Positions 1-11,499 are shown, counted from the stretch's first letter. The stretch: 64,000 nucleotides of DNA from Allacma fusca (GCA_947179485.1 OX359250.1:44117450-44181449), one strand, 5' to 3'. The notes: generated by a model from the sequence alone, not told the origin. Numbers and translations: made by a program.

Positions 1-1
1 T

Positions 2-235
2 GAAAATACATTATTATTGGAAGAAGATAATATGCTCAATTTGTTTAGTGGAAGTGTTGAATTAGATTTTGCTTCTATAGGAATGTCTCCTGCTGCCAGC
101 GAAAACTTTGACACCATTTCATCGGACGGGGAAAACGACACGGACCACGATCTCCGAATGGACTTTGTGTGGAACAAGCTAGAGTCCTTACCCCGACATG
201 AAAATCCCTTGATTCGAGGCGTAATTCCCACTTAA
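2..235 (+). CDS. C-terminal tail of an unrecognised acidic protein (partial)
   Basis: The reading frame is open from the window edge to a TAA at 233-235, about 77 residues. It is acidic, with a DGENDTDHD stretch and no cysteines, and ends in RGVIPT. I do not recognise a family. Because it runs off the left edge it may be the last exon of a longer gene, either of the Polinton or of the flanking host. The sequence after it is AT-rich with an AATAAA at 411-416, which fits a 3' untranslated region of this gene. Coding status rests only on the open frame and its non-random composition. Confidence 0.35.
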   Translation, partial: ENTLLLEEDNMLNLFSGSVELDFASIGMSPAASENFDTISSDGENDTDHDLRMDFVWNKLESLPRHENPLIRGVIPT

Positions 236-560
236 GACACACATGTGAAAGTCTGTTTATATATTTGTATATATATATAGTTTTGTATTTTCTTTGATAA
301 AAATATATTAATTAGGAAGGTTCCATATTGTAAGAAGCATGACCAGGCATGGACACAATTATAAAATGCGGGTGTAAATATGCTCATATGTTGATTAACG
401 AGTATATCTAAATAAAATGCATGCATGTTTTTCAGTATTCTTACACGAGTTAATAGTATGCTTAATATTAATGCTTGTTCACTATCTTGAATGCAGAATA
501 TGTATGTAGTACAGCTATAACTCGAGCAAAACCAGACAGGTAAATAGCAGCTCCCCCATC
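236..560. other. AT-rich non-coding gap
   Basis: No gene is visible. The stretch is AT-rich, has a poly-TA patch around 265-280, and carries an AATAAA at 411-416 that could end the transcript of the partial frame to its left. Confidence 0.5.
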
Positions 561-2139
561 ATGTATTTATACGAAACCATTGAGATATTCTTGGTCATTG
601 ATTCGTGTTCAGTAGAAGGTGAAGGCAGAGGGGAAATGATACATTCCCAATATAACGCGTTCGTCCCATTCGAGGACAGGGAGCATTACATGTATTTGAA
701 AAATTCTGCAAATCTTGGCGAATTAAAGAATCAGAGCAATATTATACAACAATTTCCCGCCGACCTGTCATTTCCGAGGGGTCACTACAAAGTAGGTCTA
801 ACCGATTTAAGATTCACACGCAGTAAACAAACTGGGTCGAATGTATTAAAACGTCTTAGCCAGAAAAGGGTTAGACGAACTAGGAAGCGGTACACAATGC
901 TACACTTGTCAGCAGTGCCCGTCGGTCCGTTCTTTCCAGACTATGTTCCACCAATAGTAAAAGTATAGTGTGACTAAGCCAAAAGGTCAAGAGATATGTT
1001 TTTGAATCAAATTTTAATAGGACCGTTCGTAAAGACATAAACACAACGATTGCTCAAACATATGTTGGGGACGGTTCTTCAGACTGCATCCCGTCTCTGG
1101 CTTTAAGTAACCTAAAACAAGGATCTTGGCTAATATTGTCAAATACTTTTGCAACGGCATTGGGATTCAACCGACGTGTTTTCAACGAGGGAATGCACAA
1201 TTCCCAATGGGTTATTAAAAAGTCTATGCTAGACAAATATGACATCCACAGTGGATTTTCTATACAGGTTTACGACTTTAACAACTACAGGGCAAATACT
1301 ATTATGATAAATCAGCAATTTAGTTCTTTGTTTGTTATTAAGCCTCGCAAAAAGGAAGTTTACCAGAGCTTTTTTACGCGCTTAATTAACCTTTTGGAAG
1401 AAGCTGGTTACAGAACCTCATTTTATTTTGACAAGGATGAGGTATGCACTATAGCCATGGGTGCTCCACTCCCAAATGAAAGAGATTACATGATTTTGCC
1501 CGCAGCGCTTCTCGAGTGCCTAGGCTTTGCGAACGATAACTTTATGTTCTCAAAGCAATACAGAGCAAACACGGCGTTCAACAAATCCAAATTTGAAGCT
1601 ATACCGGTGAATGCAAATTTGTTTATAACTATTCGCTATTTTGATACGCAGTTTATAAATATGAAGGAACCCAAAAGTCTGAGTGTTCCGGACATAATTT
1701 CCGAACTTAATAGAACATTGCGTTGCCTAATCCAGTTCTAAATTATTTTGGACTACCCCTAGGTAATATGTTTAAATCGCAGAACAGTTATCCTGTACGA
1801 AAGGAAGTGGTGGAGCAGGAGGAGGAAATCGAGCACCATGAGGAGGAAGCTGAGCCTCCAAGTCTGGGCTCTAAGAAACGCTTGCTTGTGCTTACTAACC
1901 TAATTGAGAATCAGTCATACGAACGGGTGAAAGCACCCATTCTTAAAGAGCTCAAGCTAAGCGAGGAGTATAATAAGGAACAAGAGTATAACTTCTACCC
2001 AGTTACATATCTACCTTTACAGGGAAAGGAGGTTACGGATATTCGGATTTCATTTGTCGATGAGAAATTAAACCCCATAGACTTTCGCGAAGGAGGCGAA
2101 ACAGCAGTTACGCTACATTTTAAGCCTAAATATTTGTAA
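561..2139 (+). pseudogene. Polinton virion structural protein gene (minor capsid-like family), broken
   Basis: Two signatures mark the family. Near the left end is a segment of the type 'L-x-F-P-x-G-x-Y-x-V-G-L-x-D-L-x-F' (about 760-820), typical of the N-terminal part of a widespread Polinton structural protein. Near the right end is a segment ending 'I-S-F-V-D-E-K-x-N-P-I-D-F-x-E-G-G-E-T-A-V-T-L-H-F' (about 2040-2125), the usual C-terminal signature. The centre includes a 'LLECLGF' motif, also usual for this family. An acidic run sits around 1815-1855. The gene is interrupted by a few breaks. I cannot say from sequence alone whether it is the penton-like or another virion protein. It is followed directly by the next structural gene. 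Confidence 0.65.
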
Positions 2140-2141
2140 TA

Positions 2142-2900
2142 ATGCGGCAGGTGTTATGCGATGAAAAGGCTTGCGTGCTTGAGCCGGGCTCACAGACGCA
2201 GAAAGGCGGTGGAGCAGGCAACACAATTTCCTACATGGCTAGCGGAGGACTTAACCCAGAAGCATCTTCATACCTAATCCCACTAAGAAGTGCAGGTAGT
2301 GCCACCAAGCCCCGTAGAGTTCAAAAATCTCAGACCGGAGGAGGCGGAATAAGAAGAAGGCGGCAGACCGTCGTCCCCTTTCAATTATGTGGACAAGAAT
2401 TTGTCCGAGCTAGGGTTTACGTGGAATGGCGAGACCGTTGAGCATCGCACATTCCCCTTCAACTTTAGGAAGGCGCGCGATGCAACCGTGGATGGCAAGC
2501 AAGTAACATTCTACTCTGGAGTTGACGACTTCCTACTCGCTGTGCGGTAATTAGAAAAGACAGCCTGGAACGCTTCGCTTGGCAACGGCATAAATCGGGA
2601 CACGTTTACTGCTGGTAAGTGTAAATTAAATTATATATACTATTTAACTTTAACTCGGACTAAAGTGTGGAACAGACTACTTACCATATAATTTACGTTA
2701 CATTTACAGGTAACGTACTGACTGCTGTGGAGCTGCTGCCTAACAGTGGAAACTCCCTCAGTGTAAACAGACGTTGGCAGGTCAAGGTGCAGCTGAAGTT
2801 CCGAGAACCTGTGGACGAGCCGGTGAACGTCGTTATCTACACCCAGTACCAGTCAATTGTAGAAATTGATGGCAACAATCAAGCCATATTCGATCACTAG
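2142..2900 (+). pseudogene. Polinton structural gene, capsid-like C-terminal region with an intron
   Basis: The left part encodes a Gly/Arg-rich segment. The right part (2710-2900) encodes a beta-rich tail of the pattern 'W-x-V-K-V-Q-L-K-F-x-x-P-V-x-E-x-V-N-V-V-I-Y-T-x-Y-x-S-I-V-E-I-D', close to the C-terminus of the Polinton major capsid protein family as I remember it. A GTAAGT at 2616 and a TTTACAG ending at 2709 bound a probable short intron, a form of splicing known in these elements. The gene is shorter than the usual capsid gene and appears broken, so the core double jelly-roll is not recognisable here. The stop at 2898-2900 lies one base before the protease start codon. Confidence 0.5.
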
Positions 2901-2901
2901 G

Positions 2902-3540
2902 ATGAATACTCATTCGTTGCTCGAGGGATTGCGTCTACTTCTGAGCACACGGAAGTGTGAGACTCAATATTTTGTTGTGTCCGCCGACCGTGTGCTTGAG
3001 CAGGAAATTAAGAGCTACCCGTGTATATTTATAGTAAACACAGACCTAGCTCCCGACAGAGGCAAACACTGGATTGCATTTTTTATTTTATCGCCAAGTG
3101 CGTACGAATACTTTGATTCATTTGGCAAACCCAGATCTTATCATCGGAATGTGCAGCGTCCTCGAGGGAAGCTCATTAAGGAAAACTGTTGGCCTATACA
3201 AAGCCAGTTTTCGGATACATGCGGGCACTTTTGCCTATACTTTTCCTACCTTCGTTCTTTGGGTGTGCCCTACGAAAAAATTCTTAGACTCTTCAATTCG
3301 AATCTGACGGGCAATGAACATTTTGTTGAAAAGTTTGTCCGAAACATTCCCAACTTGCAGGAACGGGGAATTTATAACATTGATCGCAAAATTCAAACTT
3401 TCGTTTCGCTTGTGTACGATTTAAAGTGTAAAAACAGTAAAGCTCCCCACTACACCTATCTATCAAATCCGTGCAAATATGTATATTATAACATTATAAT
3501 TGCTACTGATGAAACTAATTATAAGCTTGCACTTTATTGA
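2902..3540 (+). CDS. Adenain-type cysteine protease (Polinton PRO)
   Basis: The product of 212 residues matches the adenovirus protease fold (peptidase family C5). The catalytic set is visible in order: His56 in GKHW, Asp72 in YFDSFGKP, the oxyanion Gln100 in PIQSQFS and Cys107 in DTCGHF. In viruses and Polintons this enzyme matures virion proteins. I chose the ATG at 2902, which follows the stop of the preceding capsid-like frame by one base; an upstream extension to 2866 is possible but lacks support. The frame is uninterrupted, in contrast to its neighbours. Whether it is still expressed cannot be judged. Confidence 0.9.
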   Translation: MNTHSLLEGLRLLLSTRKCETQYFVVSADRVLEQEIKSYPCIFIVNTDLAPDRGKHWIAFFILSPSAYEYFDSFGKPRSYHRNVQRPRGKLIKENCWPIQSQFSDTCGHFCLYFSYLRSLGVPYEKILRLFNSNLTGNEHFVEKFVRNIPNLQERGIYNIDRKIQTFVSLVYDLKCKNSKAPHYTYLSNPCKYVYYNIIIATDETNYKLALY

Positions 3541-3668
3541 CCATAAATAATTTTCAACTTATACTCTAATACATTTAACCGAATAAAACATTTTTAATGT
3601 AAATTTTGTAAATGCTCTGGTATTAGAAAAACTGAAGTTAGTACTGCATAGTAAGTAGAGTGAAGAAG
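3541..3668 (+). promoter_or_regulatory. AT-rich spacer between protease and ATPase genes
   Basis: An AATAAA at about 3582-3587 follows the protease stop and could end its transcript. The rest is AT-rich with no gene. Confidence 0.35.
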
Positions 3669-4315
3669 ATGGATTTCATTGAGTTTAAGCTAGCGCACCC
3701 CTGCACGGCAACACTTCAAGGTCCCACTGGAAGTGGGAAATCAGTCCTGGCTATGGAGATAATCCGCAGAAGGAATGAGGTATTCGACACCCCCATTGAA
3801 AAGGTCATATATGTATATTCAGATTATCAGAGTAGCTTTCATAAACTAAAATAGGAGGATTCAAATATAATATTTACAACTAGCATCAACGACATGGAGG
3901 AGTTGGCTAGTGACCCCTGCCTAATTGTAGTTGACGATCATCAAAGTGAAATCGCAAAGGGTGCATCAAATGACTTGGTGACCCGATTTTTCACAAAGCA
4001 TTCACATCATAGGGGAGCGTCAATTATACTAATACTTCAAAATAGCTACGCTAAGGGTATGCGAGACATTAATATTAACACGCAATGGACGTGTCTGTTT
4101 GACTCGAGACGTGACAGGTCGACTATTACATAAATCGCAAAGCAAATTTTTCCTGGGCAAGTCGCATTTTTGCAAGAGGCGTACATGAAAGCTGTCACAG
4201 CTAGAGATTATGGCTATATTATTTTGGACCTTCACCCAAAGCATCGACAGTATAAGTACTGGGTAAGGTCAGAGCTGTTTCCCGTGGAGAGCTGCCTTGT
4301 TTTCGCGCCCAAATG
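3669..4315 (+). pseudogene. Packaging ATPase of the FtsK/HerA type (Polinton ATP), broken
   Basis: The N-terminal third contains a textbook Walker A motif, GPTGSGKS (about 3720-3745), and the middle contains a Walker B-like CLIVVDD (about 3918-3938), followed by a segment around 4050-4120 (QWTCLFDSRRD) in the position of the later conserved motifs. The C-terminal end reads towards LDLHPKHRQYKYWVRSELFP and a stop at 4315. This ATPase pumps DNA into the capsid in related viruses. The gene is interrupted more than once. The start is placed at the ATG at 3669 because the motif spacing from there fits the family. Confidence 0.85.
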
Positions 4316-4322
4316 ATTTAGA

Positions 4323-4649
4323 ATGCATAATAACTCCAGCAGGTTTGAAAAACGGATAAAACTTATTCATACGCTTGCCCTTTCCGGCACAAAAGCATTT
4401 AAAGAAATTATTAATAGCTGCGACGAGGTGGATCTAAAGACAGTAGTGGAGTGTCTCGCTAACTTAAACCTTTTTCTTCCAGCGACATATTCTCTGACAG
4501 GTTTACGGCATTCTATCGTGCTAAAACAGGACTTGGTTAGAAAGGCTAGGTTCGTCAGGACGGCACTTGCCGAAATCGTGCTGCATGTATTAATAGGTGA
4601 GGTTTTGAGCATCATATGTAGCAATGTCAAAGGTGATGCGATTGATTGA
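4323..4649 (+). CDS. Small conserved Polinton protein of unknown role
   Basis: The frame encodes 108 residues. It resembles a small protein often found next to Polinton and adintovirus genes, with alternating hydrophobic and charged positions: an 'L-x-x-L-A-L-S-G-T-K-A-F-K-E-I-I' segment, then 'V-x-E-C-L-A-N', then a C-terminal helical 'IVLHVLIGEVL' stretch. The family match is from memory of its pattern and is tentative. It starts eight bases after the ATPase stop, consistent with a compact virus-like arrangement. No enzyme motif is visible. Confidence 0.5.
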   Translation: MHNNSSRFEKRIKLIHTLALSGTKAFKEIINSCDEVDLKTVVECLANLNLFLPATYSLTGLRHSIVLKQDLVRKARFVRTALAEIVLHVLIGEVLSIICSNVKGDAID

Positions 4650-5120
4650 ACCCTCCTTATACGATAAACTAATGAAACTTGCTGCTCACGACCCCGCTAA
4701 GACCAGTCATGGTGGCGAAGAATCAAAGCATAATGAGGAGAAGGAGGAGATAGAGAAAATAGAAAAACCTGAATCTAAGTCAGATGAAGTAAGTACACCA
4801 ACATACGTAATGAAGCACACACCGATTCACGTTTGCTGTTGTAAACTTAAGAAAAGACAACTTGAGCCAGTGTAGAAGGCCTTCGAGGATTTAGACTGGC
4901 CAAAAGAAGAGCGGCAAGGAAAAGCTGCCCCGAGCGGTGATTCTGTGAAGGAATCTGCTGTAGCTAGTTTGGTTGAAGCTCCAGCAGTCGTTCAATCCGA
5001 GAAAGTAGAGGAGACGAGGCGGCGTGTACTACGCCCGCGCAAACAAAAAGGAGGGGTGCAAGGAAAATTAAAAAACATCCGTCCAACCAAAGTATCGATA
5101 TTACTATCGTTGATGTCACA
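4624..5120 (+). pseudogene. Charged protein segment upstream of the integrase core
   Basis: A frame starting MSKVMRLIEPSLYDKLMK is followed by a long Glu/Lys-rich low-complexity segment and a basic patch (RRRVLRPRKQKGG). Similar 'K-x-M-x-L-I-x-P' starts precede integrases in other Polintons, in my recollection, either as a separate protein or as an N-terminal extension. It overlaps the end of the small protein gene by 26 bases. The region is interrupted, so its original extent is uncertain. Confidence 0.4.
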
Positions 5121-6090
5121 GCTTGTAAAGTCCAGTTATTTAGACCAGAGATTGGCTGGAGCCTTCTCGGGCATCTCAGGGTTTCTTCGCAACCATCCGG
5201 AATTCAAAGATAAAGATGCTGTTAGTAGGGAGTTGAGAAAACTGGACGGATATTCCCTACACAAGCAGGTTAGGCGTAAATACAAACGCCGGCGCATTAT
5301 GGTGCACTTTATTAACGAAGTTTGGAGCTCCAATCTTAAAGACATTGAAAATATCGCACCATATAATGAGTGCAATTTTTTGTCCTAATTGTCGTAGACA
5401 GTTTCAGTAAGAAGTCCTACACTAAATTATAAAGAACAAGAACTCCGAGTCCATGATACAAGCCTTCACTTCTGTGTTCAAAGAAGCAAAGGCGAAGCCT
5501 ATGCATCTCTTTAGCGATAGGGGAAAGAGTTTGTTTCCTCTGCATTCACATCGTTCCTTGAAAAGAACGATATTAAGCCTTACCATATATATTCAATAGT
5601 TAAGGCTTCGATAGCTGAGCGTTTCATACGCACGCTTTTTACAAAACTACAACGCTTCATGACACAAAACAACACGAAAAACATTCGCAGAGTTTTGCAG
5701 GACTTTACCGATACCTATAACAATTCATTTCATAGTTCAATTGGGCGAGCGCCCAACGAAATAAATGTCAAGAATGCGTTTGAAACTTGGCGATACCTGT
5801 ACAGACGTCACCTGGAGGAGGCTAAACTCCCTAGGCCTCCTCCAAAGCTAGCAGTAGGTGACGTCGTCAGAATTTCTCGTGCCAAACTATTGTTTGAGAA
5901 AGGGTACGCTGAGAATTACAGTAGGGAATTGTTTAAAATATCAGAGGTATTGACGCAAAACTTTCCCTATACATATAAGATTAAAGATATGTACGATGAG
6001 GCAATTGCAGGTCAGTATTATGGCTATGATTTAAACTTGGTGACTACAGCCGATGAGGCAAAATATGTTCCCAAAGCCAGTGCAATATAA
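5121..6090 (+). pseudogene. Retroviral-type integrase (Polinton INT), broken
   Basis: The N-terminal part has the Polinton-specific signature 'Y-S-L-H-K-Q-V-R-R-K-Y-K-R-R-R' (about 5250-5295), leading to 'V-W-S-S-N-L-K-D-I', where the first acidic residue of the DDE core lies. Further right are 'A-S-I-A-E-R-F-I-R-T-L-F' (about 5605-5640) and 'Y-N-N-S-F-H-S-S-I-G-R-A-P-N-E-I' (about 5720-5762), the classic end of an integrase core. The last 100 residues form an SH3/chromodomain-like tail with VGDVVRISR and a YKIKDMYDE segment. The enzyme would insert the element into host DNA. The gene carries a few breaks, mostly in the core. Confidence 0.85.
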
Positions 6091-6155
6091 CTAAAGCAAC
6101 TGATAAATTATACCAGTATAGGAACAGTATAGATAATTTCAAAAGGGGGTCACTT

Positions 6156-6173
6156 CGTTCTATGCATAGAACG
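6156..6173. promoter_or_regulatory. 18-base perfect palindrome with heat-shock-element spacing
   Basis: CGTTCTATGCATAGAACG is its own reverse complement. It is followed at once by TTCTAG, so GAA-cg-TTC appears with the two-base spacing of a heat shock element. It lies about 90 bases upstream of a TATA box and is plausibly an operator or activator site for the gene at 6348. Function is inference. Confidence 0.45.
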
Positions 6174-6260
6174 TTCTAGTGTCCGGTCAAGTGTCGGATA
6201 ATCCCCCAATAGTCGTGATATTCAAGGATGCTCTAAGTCAATTAATGCTTTTGCCTAAAG

Positions 6261-6300
6261 TATATAAGACCCTCTAAACATCATCGCCAGTCTCTCATTT
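6261..6300 (+). promoter_or_regulatory. Probable TATA promoter for the gene at 6348
   Basis: TATATAAG at 6261-6268 is followed about 25-30 bases later by a CCAGTCTC/TCATTTC initiator-like stretch (6287-6300). The reading frame begins about 60 bases after that. The layout fits a compact RNA polymerase II promoter. Confidence 0.5.
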
Positions 6301-6347
6301 CTTCATCTGACATTATCCTGGCCGTACCTCTGAAAATTTTACATCTT

Positions 6348-7031
6348 GTGAAAATTAGTAAGTTTTATCTGGAACGTCGTTTTAACGAAAGTGCGAATGG
6401 AGGGAAGCCAAGTGAAAAGAGAACTAGGCCAAAGTTGAAGCCATTCGACTCTAGTCTATCATCATCTTCATCATCTCCTGCTGCTGCTACTCCCTACAAG
6501 GACGAGTCGCCGTTTACTTGGAACTTTTTCGAGAACACAAAAGACTCCTACTTTATTGACAGCGAGACGTTGGTGCGTTCAGCCTTTAACGATCGGCATA
6601 GGTGCACTTTTGTGCACCTGGGACGTCGCAACCGAACAGGAGGCGTAACTACAGTCAACGTTTCGCAGAGCGAGGGGAAACACCTTTTGCAGTTCCTTGG
6701 AGAACTACTCGACCAATTGACAGTGCATCCCATACAAGGCCGGAGCTTTGACGACTTCATTCCTTTCTTTGATAAGGATCACTTGAGAGCTTATCACTCC
6801 CCGGATTCCAGAAAGGATTTTTGGAAGACACCCGATTTTGAGAGTTCATCTGTCCGGGCAAGACTTGTGTTTAACAGGATTCTGCTGATCAACCGCCCCA
6901 CCAGTGACGCACTTGCCTTGAAGTTCAAAAATTGGCTTGGGCCAACGCTCTACCTGAAGTTGCAGGGAATGCGAAATTTGGAGTCGTATTTGTCATCCGA
7001 GACTACTACTACGCGGATGAAAAGGATCTAG
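6348..7031 (+). CDS. Unrecognised Polinton-associated protein (possibly nucleic-acid binding)
   Basis: An uninterrupted frame of about 227 codons. It begins with a basic segment (KRTRPKLK), then a serine run and an Ala/Pro stretch, then a compact domain with PFTWNFFENTKDSYFIDSE and a beta-rich 'C-T-F-V-H-L-G-R-R-N-R-T-G-G-V' segment. The middle vaguely recalls PC4-like single-strand-binding proteins, but I cannot place it in a family. No in-frame ATG is seen near the start, so the true start is a GTG-like position, an upstream exon, or lost; a GTAAGT occurs at 6355. It is the last rightward gene before the converging polymerase and has its own promoter. AATAAA at 7146-7151 probably ends it. 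Confidence 0.55.
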   Translation: MKISKFYLERRFNESANGGKPSEKRTRPKLKPFDSSLSSSSSSPAAATPYKDESPFTWNFFENTKDSYFIDSETLVRSAFNDRHRCTFVHLGRRNRTGGVTTVNVSQSEGKHLLQFLGELLDQLTVHPIQGRSFDDFIPFFDKDHLRAYHSPDSRKDFWKTPDFESSSVRARLVFNRILLINRPTSDALALKFKNWLGPTLYLKLQGMRNLESYLSSETTTTRMKRI

Positions 7032-7360
7032 TCATGGATGTGTGAAGCAACTGTAACATTTTGTAAATATACACTCATTATTGTAAAGGTGTATTTGCGT
7101 ACTTGCATATTTGCGATTTATATTGTACATATGTGTTTGTGTGAAAATAAAATGTTTGTTTCGAAAATTCAATCATGATTACGAGTTAAAGGTTATTGTT
7201 ATACTTTCATGTATCCTTATTCATATATTAGATTCATTAAAGGGAGCACTTTAATATCACTTTATAATTAATAGCATTTAGAAATAAGGTGCACTGGGTT
7301 CAGAAAATTAACTATTTGCAAATTTTACACCGTACATTTTATTCCACTTTTAAATTGCAT
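7032..7360. terminator. Convergent 3' region between two Polinton gene blocks
   Basis: AATAAA at 7146-7151 serves the rightward gene. On the other strand AATAAA (read as TTTATT at 7338-7343) lies just beyond the polymerase tail. No coding sequence is seen between them. Confidence 0.5.
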
Positions 7361-10300
7361 TCATACATTTTTCAGTCTATAATGCCCCAAGGGCAAACTA
7401 AAGTTAATATCTGAAGGATCTGGATAAATTCTATATACATCCAAGCTATGAAATCCAATTTTATTAACACTAATAAAATACAGAGTATGCTTTACACTAC
7501 GAATGTACTTTACGTTCATCTTAACAATACTATTTTCTAAAACTATATCTTTATATTTCTGATGAGAAAATAATTTTAAGGACGAGGAAGGAATCCCTTT
7601 GGCTTTCATTTCCTCGTACTTGTTAGAATAAAGTATCGAGTATTGCTTGGACTTTAGCGTCACGACCTCGGATATGTTTAGCGACTCGATTTTCATTTAC
7701 CTGACTCTCCAGCGTTCATCATTCTCAGATCTGGTATATGAGCAAACAACTTAAAAAATTCATGATTCTCTGGAATTTTGGAGAAATCGAAATATTGCCG
7801 ATTCTTTACTAAATCGAGCCACAGTCTATTTTCAGGGTCTTTAATGATGGATATACTGGAATCCGTGCCCATGTATAGATTGTAGATACGTTCCCCAAAA
7901 CACGCTTTAACTGTTGATAGTAACCCTGATAGAATATAACTTTAGCACGGTTTAGGACAGTAAACCCGGCGGCCGTAGGTTTGTTCATTACAACTTTCTT
8001 CGGCTGAAGCATTACAATGCTAACATTTTCAGTTACGGGCATAAAGTCTACACACTCTGGTTTTGAAAGGAGGTGGCGACTTTGTGCTCTAGAACTACAA
8101 AATTTTATCCGATTATTATTTTTATTGGATTGAATGCACTTCCCGTAGGCATTGTTGTTTTGTTCTTTTAAGAACTTACGCATACATTCGCTTCCAGCAA
8201 CCTTCCTGCGATCAATATTAAACTGAATATAGTCTCGGAAGTACGCCTTTTCGGTAAACGAAATACCCTTATGAATTTCTAGTAATGTCAGTCCCATTTG
8301 CAAATAATATTTCAACGCCTTGTAATGTACAGTATATTCTTCTCTGTTATAGCAATGCAGCATTAGACGGGGCTGTGAAAGGAACGATTTTTTTGTACTG
8401 CTTCCCAGACTGTTCATTACTCGCTGTTGATTCGCACTCAGCTCATCTACTTGTATCAACCGTTTTTCAGGTGCAAGTGGTAAATCAACTGTCTTGTCTT
8501 GTACATCGTTCGGGTAGCCTAACGTAACTTGAAGTATGTATCCTTTGTCATCCGCTCCGTCGTACGAGGTCCAATCAATAGATTCCAGTTCATGCTTCTC
8601 CACCCACTTGTTGTTTGAATACGGAAATTTATCTAACAACGCTGTAGCGTACAGGCTACCTTTATCTAGATAAATAATATGTGTCCTTTCCTTTTCCGAG
8701 TCATAATGTTCAGAACTTAGCTCATTGTTTGCTGTCTGTATTTTTCGCGTGCAAAATGTTGTACCTCCTCGGATACCTTGTGATAAAATTTTTATCATAC
8801 TACTATCTCGAACATATTCCACTTCAGCTTTAGTTTTAAACAAGAAACACTGCCAGGAATAACCACTACCTGTGCAAATATAGGTCGGGTCTAGCCTAAA
8901 CATTTCAATTCCATTACGTCTAAAATTTTCCCAAATTACTGCTAACAGTACAGTATCGATAATTGTGTAAAGTCTTGTGAATTGCTTGAAGTCGCGAATA
9001 TTAAATGCCTCACACACCTTCCCCACTCTTTCCCACTCTCCGTCTGTGCACGTATCATTACAAAGGTCATTGTCGAAGTGTTGTCTACTTGGAATAGGAT
9101 GATTCGCAGTCAAAACGTATTTCGATGACAGATATCTGTAGGGATATACTATTTTAGCGACAAGTTAACTGTCTCATCATTTAGATCTACTTTTAGTCTC
9201 TTTGATGATGGTTCACCATCTGTTTCAAGGATGTACAGAATGCTATCCCGTATCAACTTCAGCGTGCTGGCATTTTCGTTTTTAAGTGCTACAGCTAAAC
9301 TACCTAAACTATTTTGCAAAAACTGACACGAATCAATGAATCTTAGTTTTACCTTCCTATTCCCTGCCCAGCCACCAACCGCTTTGTGCGCCGTGTTGTA
9401 CTGAAAGTTGAGTCTGGGAACATACCTGTCGCGCGCAGGTATCTCAAGCTGTACAAGTTTTTCCGAGTTCTTAGATATAATGGAAATGTCTTTGACATCG
9501 AGTATGGGGTTTTCTAAATGCTTTATTAGCAAATGAAAATATAACCGGCTGCATTATGCGCTATGCAGACAAGTTCGTGTTTGTATTTAACTTTCAAGTT
9601 ACATCCTACACATAACGTATTTAGATACTTACCAGACTGATGACAATGGTGATAGGTTTTTGTTACCTTTTTGCCTGCAGCAGCGTGTTCGTTGGTTTCG
9701 TTCTTTTCTGCATCGCATGTAAGCAGGGTTCCCGCATCATCAATGTTGACACGAATTGAACTGAACTCTGTGTCTTGGGGTTGCGTAAACTCACGATTGC
9801 AAAAATCGCAATGACTCGCATTGTTGTGACGCTCCGCTTCCTTGGAGGTTGGAACAATGAAATTATTCGTTGTTCTTATGGACCAAAGTATATCTTCTGC
9901 ATGCTTAAACACACGTTCGAAGAAATGCGCTACTACGTTGTCTCCATCGTAATACTCCAGAGTATAAATGCTCTGCGTGGTGGCGCTGCTGTGTACAATG
10001 CATAGAGAATATGAGGCTGGTTCAAATTTAGTCTCTATAGTTGTAGAATGACCTAGAATATTTTTGTCTGAAACATCCTGCGAAAAACATTCAAAGTCCC
10101 AGTATAGTACGTAGGGATATGGCAGTGTTAGTTCCGGACGTGCGAATTTTAACTTTTCTCCTTCCTTAGGAAAAGTTTCGATTACGTCTATTCCTTTTTT
10201 ACATTTCTCAATGTGTTCTGATAATGCTCTTACATTTGCAAATGATCTTAGACAGTGATCACAAAAGTAAGCTTTTGTAGGTCTTTGATAACCAAGGAAT

Positions 10301-11499
10301 TTATTCAGACATGTAATTAAAGCCAAATGATACGAAAGCCTTTTTAACCTTCTTATGAATTAATAAGAATTTTGTTAAGAATAGATGTACTACTTTTTCC
10401 GTGCGAAGTGAGCTGCTTCGTATCATAACTACCGCGTCACCTCGATGGCTTAATATATTTACTGCTATGCCATTCATACCTTCAAACTTAGGTACGTCAT
10501 TATATATATTAACCATACCTGTTATACAGGAAAAATCAAAACGAGAAATGTATTTTTCCCAAGTTTAATGTGAGGCGAGATTCTTGTTATCCTTTCCCAT
10601 CCTCTGATTTTCCAACTTTTGCTCTTCATAAAAGATGCTAGCTGCTACACAATATTGAAAACATCTTGCATCTTTGTTCTTAAAATTAATATATCCCTGT
10701 CTAGATTTAAAAGGCATATCCAAATACCCGCTAGCTCTAGAATTCATAAACAGCCTAATTTCACCTATTTTAATTTCAAAGGAATTTACTTTTACTAGAT
10801 TCCAGGACGAACCATTCTCTATAAACGAATTTTTCTTTTCAATTATCTGCGAAGCACTTTGTAAAAGAATGCTGTTAATTGAACCAGCCGTCTGAAGCTC
10901 GTAATGAGGACTCTTAAAATAAACCGTAGCATGCTTAAGACTTAAACTACCATCCTCTACTACAATTTCCTTCTCCATAACAACTATACTAATTTCTATT
11001 TTTGATAAAGTATGCATACGATAAAGTTCAGTTAGGAGCCTTTTTGCGGACGGAGCTACAACCGAAAAAGTTGATTCTACATCTGCGGTGTTTAACTCAT
11101 GTTTATATTTGTAACTAACCATACTACCACCATGGCTCCTACTGAACTCTACAAAGTCAGTAAGGTCAAGTTGTTCACCGGCATCAGTATGACCCAAGCG
11201 CTGTCCGGTCATTAAACATTGATGATTGTCCAGATCCGGATAATAGTTAGCACAATCCATGCACAAATGCCTATTTTCCAAATGTCCCTCATAGTTAACG
11301 TAAGACCTACAATAAAACGGACAATTTTGCTGAGAACAGCTCAGGACCTACAATTAAATAATTTAGTTTTAGTAACTATGTTCTAAATCTGTGTTGAGTA
11401 TAAATCCGTACACTAAACTAGGGATACAAAATATTTGATACTTACCGAATTATTCCCTCCGGCCCGTATAGGTTGCGGTGGTTCGCTTGTGCCACTCAT
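7361..11499 (-). pseudogene. Protein-primed family B DNA polymerase (Polinton polB), broken
   Basis: Read leftward from the ATG at 11,499. A short first exon is followed by a probable intron (GTAAGT at about 11,445, TAG just right of 11,349), then a Cys-rich region (CSQQNC, CMDC). Next comes the 'G-S-S-W-N-L-V-K-V' domain usual in this family (about 10,800) and a C2H2-like finger (CDHC, 10,235-10,265). The exonuclease motifs follow: YWDFECF (Exo I, about 10,100) and RFIDSCQFL (Exo II, about 9,330). Polymerase motif A appears as YLDKGSLYATAL (about 8,660), motif B as NNNAYGK (about 8,150), and the C-terminal tail ends in LPLGHYRLKN. The enzyme would replicate the element from a terminal protein. 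About half a dozen breaks are present. Confidence 0.92.
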
